A DNA stretch of 64,000 bases from Ignavibacteria bacterium (lineage in GTDB: Bacteria > Bacteroidota > Ignavibacteria > Kapaibacteriales > UBA4661). Position numbers and translations under genes: made by a program. Of the stretch, positions 8,543 to 18,092 are shown piece by piece. The stretch covers positions 124,001 to 188,000 of the forward strand of contig JAAFIV010000004.1 in assembly GCA_013298775.1 (NCBI GenBank), written 5' to 3'. The notes beneath the pieces are model-generated. The model was given only the letters and a program-made list of their open reading frames with translations. It made no database searches and was not told the DNA's origin. Each line of letters begins with the position of its first letter. Position 1 is the first letter of the stretch.

Positions 8543-8944
8543 TTAAATTCTTGACAATCCGGACTCAATTGCTTCAATTAATTCTTGCTCATTCCAAGGC
8601 TTATTCAAGCAACGATGCAGGTTTGCATTTACTTTTGCATTTTCTACCGCGCTCACATCGGCTTGCCCCGTGAGCATAACCTTGACAATGTGCGGATATT
8701 TTGCATGAATTTTCGTCAGAAGCTCATCACCACGCATTTCGGGCATAAGCCAATCCGAAACAATCACCAGCATTTTTGAGCCATTGGCAACAATTTCATC
8801 TACAAGTGCCAGTGCATCGGCAGGGTCTTCGGAGAATTCAAAATTAAAGCGACTTCCAAAGTAGTTTTCAAGCTGCATTTGCAGGCTTTCCAAAATAATT
8901 TGCTCGTCATCAACGCAAAGAATCGTTATTTCATCGGTCGTCAT
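8543..8944 (-). CDS. single-domain response regulator (CheY-like)
   Basis: 133 residues, a bare receiver. The acidic pair VDDE, the phosphoacceptor in SDWLMPEM, the switch threonine in LTGQAD and the lysine in NKPW are all present. The NKPWNEQEL ending of strand 5 is typical of receivers linked to HD-GYP and adenylate-cyclase type regulators. The ATG at 8944 is preferred over a TTG four codons upstream. It lies between susD and the esterase on the same strand, so it may be cotranscribed with them. It has no output domain and must act by protein contact or as a phosphate sink. Confidence 0.85.
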   Translation of the reverse strand: MTTDEITILCVDDEQIILESLQMQLENYFGSRFNFEFSEDPADALALVDEIVANGSKMLVIVSDWLMPEMRGDELLTKIHAKYPHIVKVMLTGQADVSAVENAKVNANLHRCLNKPWNEQELIEAIESGLSRI

Positions 8945-9047
8945 ACGGTAGGGCAAAAAGTGAACGGAACTGGAATCACGAGCAAGATAGGGAAAGGCGA
9001 GCTTCTTTGCAAATCTTGTCTGCTGTAGTACACTACTCCCAACAACT

Positions 9048-10547
9048 CTACTTATCCCACCACACCGGCGCAGTCATGCGCTCATAGCCCGCACCCGCAC
9101 GTTGTACGGCGGCATCCACGTTGGTTTTGTTGAAGGTAAATTCCGATGGCGGATAGAGCAAGCGCACAGGAAATGCGCCGCCCGTTACGTTTCCACGCGG
9201 GCTAGCAGGTTTCAAGCGCGGAAAGCCCGTTCTGCGGTATTCGGCGTAGGGTTCGTAGCCGTCGAGGAAGAGTGCAAGCCATTTTTGAGTGTGAATCTGC
9301 TCCAATGCTTTGCTCTGCGTGAAGACAACCTCCGCGCCGCGTAAATATGCGTCTTGCGCACTTGCCGAAATCACTGGCGGATTCTCTGGATAAATGCTGT
9401 ATTGCGTCAGTGCCGCCCGAACACCGCGCTCGTAGTGGTTTTGCGCCGATTGCGTTCCTGACCAGCCCTTCAATGCTGCTTCTGCTTGCAAAAATTCTGC
9501 CTCTGCCGCACACAATATCATGTTCACGCCCGAAAAATCCTCTGGAGCGAAGTGTTTGCTGGGGCGCGAGGCGCGTTTGTTGCTGTCGAGCGTTCTTTTT
9601 TCTTCAAAATACAATCCATTTGGTAAACCGACGGCGGGCATTTTATCAGAAAAAATTGGCAAACGCGGGTCATTGCTCGCTTTCATGCGCTCGACGAGCG
9701 TTTCACTGAGCGTAAACAAATCTTCCGTTACCGCAAAGGGCGTGAGCGTATTGCGATACCAAAAGCTGGACGCGATAAAATTCGTGTACGCATTATCGCT
9801 GTTCGAGCGCAAAAGCCCACCGCGCAATGCCTCTTCGCCATGCTGCCGCGCCAGTGCTGGTGCAACCGTTGAAATTCGCATTGCCAAGCGCAAACGCAGC
9901 GTATTGGCAAAGCGTCGCCATTTCTCCACATCTCCCTGATACACCGCATCGTTGCTCATTTCTCGCTTGCTCGCATCCAACGCTGCCGCCGCTTCTTTTA
10001 ATTCCTTCAGCATATCGGTATAAATTGCCTCCTGTGTGTCGTACTTGGGCGCGAGCGTCGTGCTTGGGAGGCTGCCTTTGCCTGCTTCACTGTACGGTAC
10101 ATCGCCAAAAAGGTCGGTAATACGCTGCATCTGGACGACGCGCAATATCCGCGCTACCGAGCGAACATTCACGAAGTCAGCATTTGTGCGGCTTTGCTCA
10201 ATGATTTCCTCTGCAATGCGCAAGGGACTATGCATATTGTAAAATCCCGCAAAGAGAAACTGCCACACGTCGCGGTCGGTGGCGGTCGGCGTTGGGCGAA
10301 AAACGTCGAACTCCGTGTGATAGACAGGCGCGAGATGCTGCACCACGCACGAAAGCGTGCCATACTGCACCGAAAAACCTTGCAAGGATTCGCCCGCCAA
10401 GCGTTGCTGACAGTTTGCGAGGAGCAAATGCGGGTCTGCGCTTGTGGCGCGTGTGGGATTGATATTCACGTCCTCAAGCCGCTCAGAGCAAGCATTGATG
10501 CTGAGTGCGAGGAGGATTGTAGTCAGAAGAAGGATGTTTTTTTTCAT
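9048..10547 (-). CDS. SusD/RagB-family outer-membrane lipoprotein
   Basis: 499 residues. The signal peptide ends at a lipobox cysteine (residue 20, LLALSINAC). The next segment, NPTRATSADPHLLL, and the helical TPR-like body with RITDLFGDVPYSEAG are characteristic of SusD-like glycan-binding lipoproteins, which cap the SusC channel and hand it oligosaccharides. The C-terminus ends in PVWWD, as is common in the family. The ATG at 10547 gives a normal signal peptide; the frame continues upstream only through repeat A2. It follows susC by 182 bases filled with that repeat. Confidence 0.88.
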   Translation of the reverse strand: MKKNILLLTTILLALSINACSERLEDVNINPTRATSADPHLLLANCQQRLAGESLQGFSVQYGTLSCVVQHLAPVYHTEFDVFRPTPTATDRDVWQFLFAGFYNMHSPLRIAEEIIEQSRTNADFVNVRSVARILRVVQMQRITDLFGDVPYSEAGKGSLPSTTLAPKYDTQEAIYTDMLKELKEAAAALDASKREMSNDAVYQGDVEKWRRFANTLRLRLAMRISTVAPALARQHGEEALRGGLLRSNSDNAYTNFIASSFWYRNTLTPFAVTEDLFTLSETLVERMKASNDPRLPIFSDKMPAVGLPNGLYFEEKRTLDSNKRASRPSKHFAPEDFSGVNMILCAAEAEFLQAEAALKGWSGTQSAQNHYERGVRAALTQYSIYPENPPVISASAQDAYLRGAEVVFTQSKALEQIHTQKWLALFLDGYEPYAEYRRTGFPRLKPASPRGNVTGGAFPVRLLYPPSEFTFNKTNVDAAVQRAGAGYERMTAPVWWDK

Positions 10548-10563
10548 GGTAAAGGAAAGTATT

Positions 10564-10701
10564 TTGAAATGTAGGTAACTCTTGCGCCCCCTCATCCCAA
10601 CCCTTCTCCCAGAGGGAGAAGGGCAAGAGACAGAGCCATTTCCACAACCCTCGCCCTCTGGGAGAGGGTCTCGCGCCGTCTTCGGAGCGAGGGGTGAGGG
10701 C
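10564..10701. repeat. family A element A2, between susC and susD
   Basis: Two CCCTTCTCCC/GAGGGAGAAGG-type palindromes are separated by about 30 bases. The left end (TTGAAATGTAGGTAACTCTTGC) aligns with the reverse complement of the terminus of copy 14403-14574. The other end has lost recognisable symmetry against the last codons of susC. In the susCD message it would form strong stem-loops just downstream of susC. Confidence 0.75.
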
Positions 10702-10729
10702 AGTGCGCGTGCTGCGTTTGGTGAAATTC

Positions 10730-13700
10730 TCAAAATTTCAGATTCACATTCACGCCCACGCTCCGCGCCGTTGGGTACGCGCCCATTTCTAAGCCTTGTC
10801 CGTTGGCGTTGGTGTAGCTTGTTTGCGGGTCAATGCCGGGAACAAAATTCAGCAAAAATGCCACATTCCGCGCCACAAGCGACACCGCCAGCCCACGCAC
10901 AATTCCCCCAAAGGCTGATGCAATCTGCTCTTCAGGCACTACGTACCCCAAGCGAACCTCGCGCAATTTCACAAAACTTGCATCATAAATAAACGGCTCG
11001 GCTGCTTGCGCAATGACGGGGTAGTACGCGGAGGCGCGTAAACGCTTGGTGTTCGTCTGACCATTCTCCAACACGCCTTCCGAGAGAACGCCCTCTTCCC
11101 GCCCTTTCAGGGTTTGTTTGTGATTGCCAACGTCGGTTTGAACGGCGTTGGAGTAGGAAAACATCTGCCCGCCGAAGCGGAAATCAATGAGTGCGCTGAG
11201 GGTAAAATTCTGCCACGCGAAAGTATTGGTGAAGCCGCCCAAAAGCGTCGGAGTCGAGTTCCCAAGCGGGATGTAGTCGTTGGTGAGAAGCGGTACGCCA
11301 TTTTCATTGTGCAAAATGCGCCCTTGTGCATCGCGCCGAAAACCCGTGCCTTGCAGCACGCCGTAAGGCTGATTCACCGTCGCCACGACGTTTGCAAGAT
11401 TGCGCCCTTCCTCCAAGAGCAAGGTTTCAAGCCCTGGCGAGAGCGAGGCGACAAGATTCCAGTTCCGCGCCAGATTCGCGCTCATGTCCCAGCGCAGTTC
11501 GCTGGGAAGCCGCCCTGCAAGCGGTGTTGCGGTCAGCACGATTTCTATGCCGTCATTCCGCATCTCGCCAACGTTGATAATTGCTTGGCGGAAGCCCGTG
11601 GTATAGGAAACGTCGGTGGGCAAAATTTGGTCAAAAACGCGCTGCGAATACCACGTAACATCAATTCCCAAGCGATTCTCTGCAAAGCGAGCATCTATGC
11701 CGAGTTCGAGCGTGTTTGAGCGCGTTGGGCGCAAGCTCGAAAGCGGTATCACAAAGCTCGACGCGCGAGCAATGGTGATGCTTCCACGCGGTTGATGTGC
11801 GGTTTGGTCAATGCCGTAGGTTTGCGTGAGTTGGTAGGGGTCGGTGTCGCTGCCAACAAGCGCGTAGGAAGCGCGGAGTTTTGCAAAGGAAATCGCCTCT
11901 GGAAGTCGCATCAATTCTGACAAAATGATGCTTGTGTTCACCGACGGATAGAAGTAGGAATTGTTCAAGGCGGGCAGTGTGGACGACCAATCATTTCGCA
12001 CCGTAACTTCGGCGAAAAGCCAGTTGTCATGCGCTAACTGGGCTGTTCCGAACACCGACAAAATGCGTTTGCGGGATAAATCGTAATACACATCGCGGTT
12101 TTTCACATTGCCAACGTTCACAATGTTGGGCAAAATAAATTCGTAGCCATTGACGTAATTCCCCTCAAAGCGACTATTCATCGCGTTTCCACCCAACGTA
12201 AAGGTCAGGCTCGTTTTTTCGGCAAGCGATTTCGTGTACGTCAAAAGCGCGTCGGCATTGATTTCTTCAGAGCTTGAGCGCGAATCGTATATCGCACCCG
12301 TCGGATTATACGGCGTTCCCGTACTTTCGATGAAAGCGTTGTTGCGAGCAAGCGCGTCGCGTCCAGCGCGGACTTGCAGCGTGAGTTCGTCGGTGATGGT
12401 ATAGCGCACGAGGGCAGATGCAATCAGGCGTTCAACGCTTTGGCGCGCAAAATGTTCATTTATCAAAAAGTACGGATTCGGATTGTACGCATCGCTTGTA
12501 AAGCTGACCACTTCTCCGTTTGCGGCGCGGTGCGAGCGAATCATCTCATTACTGATGCTTCGCGCCATGTACATAAAACTGCGTCCGGGATTGGCGAGGT
12601 CGGCAAGAGCGGTGCGGTTGGAAGATTCATTCACATAATTCACCTTCGCCTCAAGTTTGATGCGGTCTCCAAGCAACGCACCGCCAGTGAGCGTGAAGGT
12701 GCTGCGATTCAAAAAACTATTCGGAATCATGCCGCTATTGTCCATGTTCGAGGCGGAAAAGCGCACCGTTGCTGCTTCGGTGCCGCCTGAGAGCGCGACC
12801 GTATTGGTCAGCGTTCTACCTGTTTGGTAAAAATTTGCAATAGTGTTCGGCTGCGGAAGCAAGGGACGGCGCACTCCGTCGAAAAATTCTACCATTTGCC
12901 CCGTCATTTTGCTGCCCCAAGAGACCGTACCTGCATCCAGCGCGTCTGCTCGTGTTGCGGGCGTGAAGCCGCCGTAGCCGTGTCCGTATTCGTTTTGCAA
13001 ATCGGGCAAAATAAGCGGCGTTTCAAAGCTGAGATTGCCGTTGTACTCAATGCCCACGCCGTTTCGAGAGCCTCCAATAGTGCCTTTTTTCGTGGTAATC
13101 AAAATCACGCCATTTTGCGCCCGCGAGCCGTAGAGCGCGGAAGCCGCCGCACCGCGTAGAATGGACATCGAAGCCACGTCGTCGGGATTGATATGCTGAA
13201 TGCCGTCGCCCCAGTCCACACCGCCGTACTTGCCCGGCTGCGAGCCGCTTGCATTGTCAATCGGAATGCCGTCCACGACGTACAAAGGCTGGTTATTTTG
13301 ATACGCGCCCAGCAGCTTCACGCCGCGCAAAATCACGCGCGTCGAAGAGCCAACCGCACCGGTATTGATATTTACTTGGGCTCCGGCGACTTTGCCCACG
13401 AGTGCCGCAGAAATGTTCGTTTCGCGGGCTTCGGAAAATTCCTGCCCTTGTAGCTCCGAAACCGCATAACCAAGCGTCTTTTGCGCTTTCTCAATGCCAA
13501 TCGCCGTTACCACAACGGCATCGGTGCGGGCGGGGTCGAGGTCAAGAAGGATTTCTTTCGGGGAAGTGCCATTTTGTGCGGCTTCTGGCGATTGTTCAGC
13601 AAAGGAATCAAGGCGGATAAATTTCGTTTTGAACCCAACGTAGAACACTTCCAACACCGCTTGAGAACTTGTGTTTGCGGGAATCTGCACACGAAACGCG

Positions 13701-13900
13701 CCATCTGCGCCCGTGATAGCACCAAGCACTGTTCCCCGCAGCATCACCCGCGCACCCGATAGCGGCTGCTTTGTGGCAGCTTCGCGCACAACGCCAGTAA
13801 TGGAGCGGTTTGTGGGGGTAAGATTTGTTGAATTTGTTTGCGAAAAAAGAGGCGAAAGGCACACGACAAAAAACATTGACACGAGAAACAATCGTTTCAT
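10730..13900 (-). CDS. SusC/RagA-family TonB-linked outer-membrane transporter
   Basis: 1056 residues. A signal peptide (1-20) is followed by a carboxypeptidase-regulatory-like beta sandwich (about 30-110, SITGVVREAATKQPLSGARV), a plug domain (about 130-260) and a 22-strand-type barrel ending in phenylalanine (NLKF). The SusC signature LYVVDGIPID and ILRGAAASALYGSRAQNGVI are clear. It imports oligosaccharides across the outer membrane using TonB energy, with SusD as lid. The ATG at 13900 is preferred over an upstream TTG. A -7-like box TAGCTTTG lies 47 bases upstream. The divergent sensor kinase at 14622 is the likely regulator. Confidence 0.93.
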   Translation of the reverse strand: MKRLFLVSMFFVVCLSPLFSQTNSTNLTPTNRSITGVVREAATKQPLSGARVMLRGTVLGAITGADGAFRVQIPANTSSQAVLEVFYVGFKTKFIRLDSFAEQSPEAAQNGTSPKEILLDLDPARTDAVVVTAIGIEKAQKTLGYAVSELQGQEFSEARETNISAALVGKVAGAQVNINTGAVGSSTRVILRGVKLLGAYQNNQPLYVVDGIPIDNASGSQPGKYGGVDWGDGIQHINPDDVASMSILRGAAASALYGSRAQNGVILITTKKGTIGGSRNGVGIEYNGNLSFETPLILPDLQNEYGHGYGGFTPATRADALDAGTVSWGSKMTGQMVEFFDGVRRPLLPQPNTIANFYQTGRTLTNTVALSGGTEAATVRFSASNMDNSGMIPNSFLNRSTFTLTGGALLGDRIKLEAKVNYVNESSNRTALADLANPGRSFMYMARSISNEMIRSHRAANGEVVSFTSDAYNPNPYFLINEHFARQSVERLIASALVRYTITDELTLQVRAGRDALARNNAFIESTGTPYNPTGAIYDSRSSSEEINADALLTYTKSLAEKTSLTFTLGGNAMNSRFEGNYVNGYEFILPNIVNVGNVKNRDVYYDLSRKRILSVFGTAQLAHDNWLFAEVTVRNDWSSTLPALNNSYFYPSVNTSIILSELMRLPEAISFAKLRASYALVGSDTDPYQLTQTYGIDQTAHQPRGSITIARASSFVIPLSSLRPTRSNTLELGIDARFAENRLGIDVTWYSQRVFDQILPTDVSYTTGFRQAIINVGEMRNDGIEIVLTATPLAGRLPSELRWDMSANLARNWNLVASLSPGLETLLLEEGRNLANVVATVNQPYGVLQGTGFRRDAQGRILHNENGVPLLTNDYIPLGNSTPTLLGGFTNTFAWQNFTLSALIDFRFGGQMFSYSNAVQTDVGNHKQTLKGREEGVLSEGVLENGQTNTKRLRASAYYPVIAQAAEPFIYDASFVKLREVRLGYVVPEEQIASAFGGIVRGLAVSLVARNVAFLLNFVPGIDPQTSYTNANGQGLEMGAYPTARSVGVNVNLKF

Positions 13901-13946
13901 AGACAACCTCGCAAAAAACGTGGACGCAGTCTGCTGTAAGCGGCAT

Positions 13947-13954
13947 CAAAGCTA
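13947..13954 (-). promoter_or_regulatory. candidate susC -7 element TAGCTTTG
   Basis: On the minus strand TAGCTTTG matches TAnnTTTG exactly, 46 bases ahead of the susC ATG. No good TTTG is seen at the expected -33 distance, as would suit a promoter that needs an activator. Confidence 0.4.
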
Positions 13955-14030
13955 GGTTTTGACTTGAAAATATTGCACGAAATGTACTGGCACAGCCGAG
14001 CTTTGAAAGCGTGATACCGCAGACACGGTG

Positions 14031-14201
14031 AAATGATGAATTCACCTTACGCATACCCTCGTGCCGCCCTCACCCCTCGCTACGCGAGACCCTCTCCCAC
14101 GCGAAGCGCGGGGCGAGGGTTGGTGGAGACTAGCTCTGAAGCCCTCTCCCTCTGGGAGAGGGTTGGGTGAGGGCGATGTACGTAAGGTAAAATGATGAAT
14201 T
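14031..14201. repeat. family A element A3 with 12-bp flanking direct repeats
   Basis: AAATGATGAATT occurs at 14031-14042 and again at 14190-14201. Between them ACCTTACG (14044) and CGTAAGGT (ending 14188) are inverted, and the interior is the CCCTCACCC/CCCTCTCCC family A core. The terminal repeats differ completely from those of A1 and A4, although the core is the same. Confidence 0.7.
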
Positions 14202-14402
14202 TTTCCCAGACAAAATTCTGATAGAGAATCAGCACGAAAATAGAATTTTTTGTTGATGAAGCAAACAGAAACGTGTATCTTTTCAGCCTCATATAAAAAA
14301 AATGAGTAGTTTGTAAGTAGTAGTGTATTAAAGTGTTATGCTGTTCTACGAAATGTGTCGTTGTTTATCAACGCTTTGTGCGTAATTTCTGAGTAGTCGT
14401 TT

Positions 14403-14574
14403 TTGAAGTTTAGATAAAATTCTGAAAGCCGCATAAAACCATGACCTGCACGAAGCCCTCACTTGAGCCCTCTCCCAGAGGGAGAGGGCTTCAGAACCCG
14501 CATAGAATCTTGCCCTTCTCCCTCTGGGAGAAGGGTTGGGATGAGGGCGGCGCAAGAGTTTATCTACACTTCAA
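14403..14574. repeat. family A element A4 with long terminal inverted repeats
   Basis: The left end TTGAAGTTTAGATAAAATTC is inverted at the right end (…GTTTATCTACACTTCAA) with two mismatches. The interior has the family A core palindromes. The unit aligns end to end with 33125-33306. It ends 47 bases before the kinase start codon, so it lies in that gene's leader or promoter. Confidence 0.8.
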
Positions 14575-14621
14575 CATTTATGTCGCTCTGTTTTCAGTCT
14601 CGCTCTTCTTTGGTTTGAGGT

Positions 14622-17600
14622 ATGATGTTTTCTCGTGTTTCTTTGGCGATTATTTATTTGATGATGTTGCAAAGCCTCATCATTCCTTGTGTTGCACAAA
14701 ATTTATTACACAATACTACCCCAAAAACCTTCCCACCTCGCTTCGACCGCATCACCAGCAAACACGGGCTTTCCAGCAATAGCATTACCTGTTTTGTGCA
14801 GGACAAGCGCGGTTTTCTGTGGATTGGAACGCATCACGGCTTGAACCGTTTCGACGGCTATCGCTGCAAAACATTCTTTGCAGACCCCGCAAAACCTCAC
14901 GCTCTCATCAACGACGACATTATGGACATCCTCGAAGACCGCGCAGGAACACTCTGGGTGGCGACGCACAATAGCGGCGTTGCGGCATTTCAGCCCGAAA
15001 CCGAGACCTTTACACACTTTCGGCACAATCCCGCCGACCCGCGTAGTCTCAGCGACGACAACGTTCACTCGCTCACGCTTGATTCTACGGGTTGTCTGTG
15101 GGTGTGTACCTACAATGGCGGTTTGAACCGTTTCGATGCTGCAAGCCTCACCTTTACTTGCCTCAAGGGAAAATTTCGCGGCGGCGAATGCGGCACCAAC
15201 GAGTGTTCGCTCACGGTCGTAGCAACGGCGCGGGATGGCGCGTTGTGGGTGGCTTCCGAAGGCGGCGGCACGTACCGCATTACCTTTCCCAAGCTGCAAC
15301 ATTCTGAGCAAAAATTCTCCCTGAACAGCGCATCAATACAAGCCTTTGCACAGGCTTCGACTTCGACAATCAATATGAAATCGAACTTCACCTCCGCGCT
15401 TGCTCCCTGTGCTGGAAGCGGCGTGTGGAGCGGCTCCTGGGGTGGCGGCATTGCGCACATTTTTCCCAAAGTAGAAGGTGGAATACGGCGCGTTCTTCGG
15501 AGCAGAACAAGCCCAAACACCGCACAAACACTGAGCGAGAGCGGTTTGTCGAACAACACTGTCAGCGCACTTTTTTGTGAAACCGATGGTACGCTCTGGA
15601 TAGGCACGTGGGGCGGCGGCTTGGTGCGCTACAAGCCGAATGCTGTGCCTGAACATGAGGCATGGAGCGAGGAATGGACAACATTCCAGCATGACGAATC
15701 GCATCCCGAACCGCTTGGCAGCAACTTCATCACCGCCATTTACCGCGACCACAATGGCATTTTGTGGATTGGCACTGAGAACGCGGGCGTGTCGGTGTGG
15801 AATCCCCACAAGCCGCAATTTACCGTGCTTAGGAGCAATTCATCATTGCAGAATTCCGTTCAGAATCAGCAAATATCAAGCCTGTATATGCACGACAACA
15901 TGATTACTGCCTTGGGAGGCAGTAGCGGTGCGGGTGTGTGGATTGGCACCATGAATGCGGGTTTGCAGCATTTCGACCCCGCAAGCCGCATTATTACTCA
16001 TTTCCCAAGCAATCTTTCCAATCCCAACGCCCTCAGCCACCGCTTTATCCAAGCACTTGCCGATGATGGAAAAGGGACGCTTTGGATTGGGAATGATAGC
16101 GGCGGCGTGAGTATGGTGCAATACGGCTCAACACCTGATAACATCAAGGCGCACAAGACATTTCATCCGCGCTCGTGGCGTATCAAAACGAATAATCCGC
16201 GTCAGTATTTGGAAACGCCTGGACTTGTTGAGGCAATGTTGCTGGATTCAGCACAAGCATCTTCGGGCGAAAAACAGCCACAAGCCGCTCTCTGGCTTGC
16301 TCTCACGGGAACGGGTTTGGTTCACTCGGCAATGTTTCGAGATTCGGCAACGGCGTTTATTCCACAGACACGTTCACCACGAAGTAAGCCTGGACCTGCT
16401 TCCACGCGGGTTATGGCAATGCTGCGCGACACCGATGGCGCGTTTTGGCTTGCAACCGACACGGCGGGTTTAGATAAATTTTACCCCGAAAGCCACACCG
16501 TTACACACTTTCGGCATCGTGCAAATGACACCACATCTCTTAGCAGCGACCAAGTGTCGTGCTTGCTCAAAGCAAGGAATGGTGCGCTGTTTGCGGGAAC
16601 GGGATTGGGTTTGAATCGTTTAGATATATCTCATCCAAATAATTCTGGTAAAAATTCCCCAACACAAGCATTTACGCGCTTTACCGTCGAGGACGGTCTG
16701 CCCGATAACGGCATTATTTCAATGCTCGAAGATGCGAAGGGTCGGCTCTGGATTGGCACAAATAAAGGCTTGTGCAGGGTGAGTTTTCCAACCCCGACGA
16801 CGCTCCAAGTCCGCGTCTTTACTGAAGCGGACGGCATTGCGGGCAATGAGCATACACGCGCTGCCTACCGCGCCCCCGACGGCACAATGTACTTTGGCAC
16901 ATCAAGCGGGCTGACGATATTTCACCCCGATTCGATTCGGGAAAATCCGAATCCTACAAGGCTCGCACTCACGGGCTTGAGGAAATTCAACCGCCTCGTA
17001 CAACTCGACTCCAGCGTAGCATATATGCGGGTTCTGCCGCTTTCGTACTTGGAAAATATCATCACGGTCGAGTTTGCCGCGCTGGGCTTTACGGTGGTGG
17101 AAAATCAGCAATATTCCTACAAAATGGACGGCTTCGACCGCGACTGGATTGCCGCCGGAACAAGTAGGGAAGCCACGTACACGAATCTTCGCGGTGGCGA
17201 GTATGTGTTTCGCGTTCGTGCGTTGCAGGGCGATGGCTCGTGGAGCAGCGAGGAAGCCCGACTCACGCTTGCCGTAACGCCACCCTTCTGGGAAACGGCG
17301 TGGTTTCTGACCTTGCTGGCAGTGAGTGTTTTGGGCGGCGTGATTGCGCTCACCTCCTTTGTGGCGCGGCAACGCCTAGCGGTGCGGGTGCAGGAATTGG
17401 AGCGGGAGCGGGCAATTCAAATCGAGCGCGAGCGAGAACGGGAGCGGATTTCGGCGGATATTCACGATGAAATTGGCTCTGGGCTGACGCACATTGCGAT
17501 ACTCAGCGAAGTTATCAAACAACAAACCTCCAGTGAAATGCCCTCGCGCCCGCACGTGGACACGCTTTCGGAGACAGCTCAGGACGTGGTAAAATCTATC

Positions 17601-18083
17601 GGCAACATCGTCTGGGCATTAAATCCCGACCACGACGAACTCCCGCATTTCCTCGCCTACACGCGCGAGTATTCCTCGACGTTTTTGCGCAGCGCGGGCA
17701 TTCGCTATGCTATTCGCTTTTCCGACGAAGCTCCGCCATACCGCTTAAAATCACTCATTCGGCGGAATTTATTTTTGATTGTGAAAGAATCGTTGAATAA
17801 TATCGTAAAATATGCGGATGCAAAAAATGTGGAAATTATCTTTTCGTTTCCAGAAGAATCTGCTCCCCACACAAGCAATGAAGCGGCAAACACGGCGATT
17901 GAATGTACACTCGTTGTGCGCGACGATGGTTGCGGGATGTCGTCGCTGGAAGGTCGGAAATTCGGACACGGCATGAAAACAATGCGTCGGCGGGCAGAGG
18001 AAATTGGCGGGACGTTTTTGTTGGAAAGCGAGCTTGGCAAAGGCACGGTGATTACGGTAAGGTTTGCGCTGGAAGGCGTGTAA
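14622..18083 (+). CDS. Reg_prop/Y_Y_Y periplasmic sensor histidine kinase (HisKA_3)
   Basis: 1153 residues. After a signal anchor come about fourteen propeller repeats (about 45-790; recurring GxLWIGTxxGGLxR pattern) forming two periplasmic beta-propellers, a Y_Y_Y domain (about 825-885, GGEYVFRVRA), one transmembrane helix (about 892-914), a short coiled coil, a HisKA_3 dimerisation domain with phospho-histidine in ISADIHDEIGSGL (about 948), and a HATPase_c domain (N box KESLNNIVKYADA, then DDGCGM). It resembles Bacteroides hybrid sensors that read periplasmic oligosaccharides, but carries no receiver or AraC domain. The NarL-type regulator 178 bases downstream is the likely partner. It is divergent from susC, which suggests control of that cluster. 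Confidence 0.92.
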   Translation: MMFSRVSLAIIYLMMLQSLIIPCVAQNLLHNTTPKTFPPRFDRITSKHGLSSNSITCFVQDKRGFLWIGTHHGLNRFDGYRCKTFFADPAKPHALINDDIMDILEDRAGTLWVATHNSGVAAFQPETETFTHFRHNPADPRSLSDDNVHSLTLDSTGCLWVCTYNGGLNRFDAASLTFTCLKGKFRGGECGTNECSLTVVATARDGALWVASEGGGTYRITFPKLQHSEQKFSLNSASIQAFAQASTSTINMKSNFTSALAPCAGSGVWSGSWGGGIAHIFPKVEGGIRRVLRSRTSPNTAQTLSESGLSNNTVSALFCETDGTLWIGTWGGGLVRYKPNAVPEHEAWSEEWTTFQHDESHPEPLGSNFITAIYRDHNGILWIGTENAGVSVWNPHKPQFTVLRSNSSLQNSVQNQQISSLYMHDNMITALGGSSGAGVWIGTMNAGLQHFDPASRIITHFPSNLSNPNALSHRFIQALADDGKGTLWIGNDSGGVSMVQYGSTPDNIKAHKTFHPRSWRIKTNNPRQYLETPGLVEAMLLDSAQASSGEKQPQAALWLALTGTGLVHSAMFRDSATAFIPQTRSPRSKPGPASTRVMAMLRDTDGAFWLATDTAGLDKFYPESHTVTHFRHRANDTTSLSSDQVSCLLKARNGALFAGTGLGLNRLDISHPNNSGKNSPTQAFTRFTVEDGLPDNGIISMLEDAKGRLWIGTNKGLCRVSFPTPTTLQVRVFTEADGIAGNEHTRAAYRAPDGTMYFGTSSGLTIFHPDSIRENPNPTRLALTGLRKFNRLVQLDSSVAYMRVLPLSYLENIITVEFAALGFTVVENQQYSYKMDGFDRDWIAAGTSREATYTNLRGGEYVFRVRALQGDGSWSSEEARLTLAVTPPFWETAWFLTLLAVSVLGGVIALTSFVARQRLAVRVQELERERAIQIERERERERISADIHDEIGSGLTHIAILSEVIKQQTSSEMPSRPHVDTLSETAQDVVKSIGNIVWALNPDHDELPHFLAYTREYSSTFLRSAGIRYAIRFSDEAPPYRLKSLIRRNLFLIVKESLNNIVKYADAKNVEIIFSFPEESAPHTSNEAANTAIECTLVVRDDGCGMSSLEGRKFGHGMKTMRRRAEEIGGTFLLESELGKGTVITVRFALEGV

Positions 18084-18092
18084 AATCTTCCT

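Larger units (their letters stand above)
13955..14621. other. divergent intergenic region between susC and the sensor kinase
   Basis: This gap holds two family A elements (14031-14201 and 14403-14574). Between them, about 14205-14400, is AT-rich DNA with GAGTAGTTTGTAAGTAGTAG, which probably contains the promoter for the kinase. No credible coding frame was found. Confidence 0.6.

Noticed and set aside
9820-13620. Long frames on the plus strand opposite susC and susD
   Set aside because: They are antisense shadows of GC-rich coding sequence, with no recognisable domains and unlikely composition.
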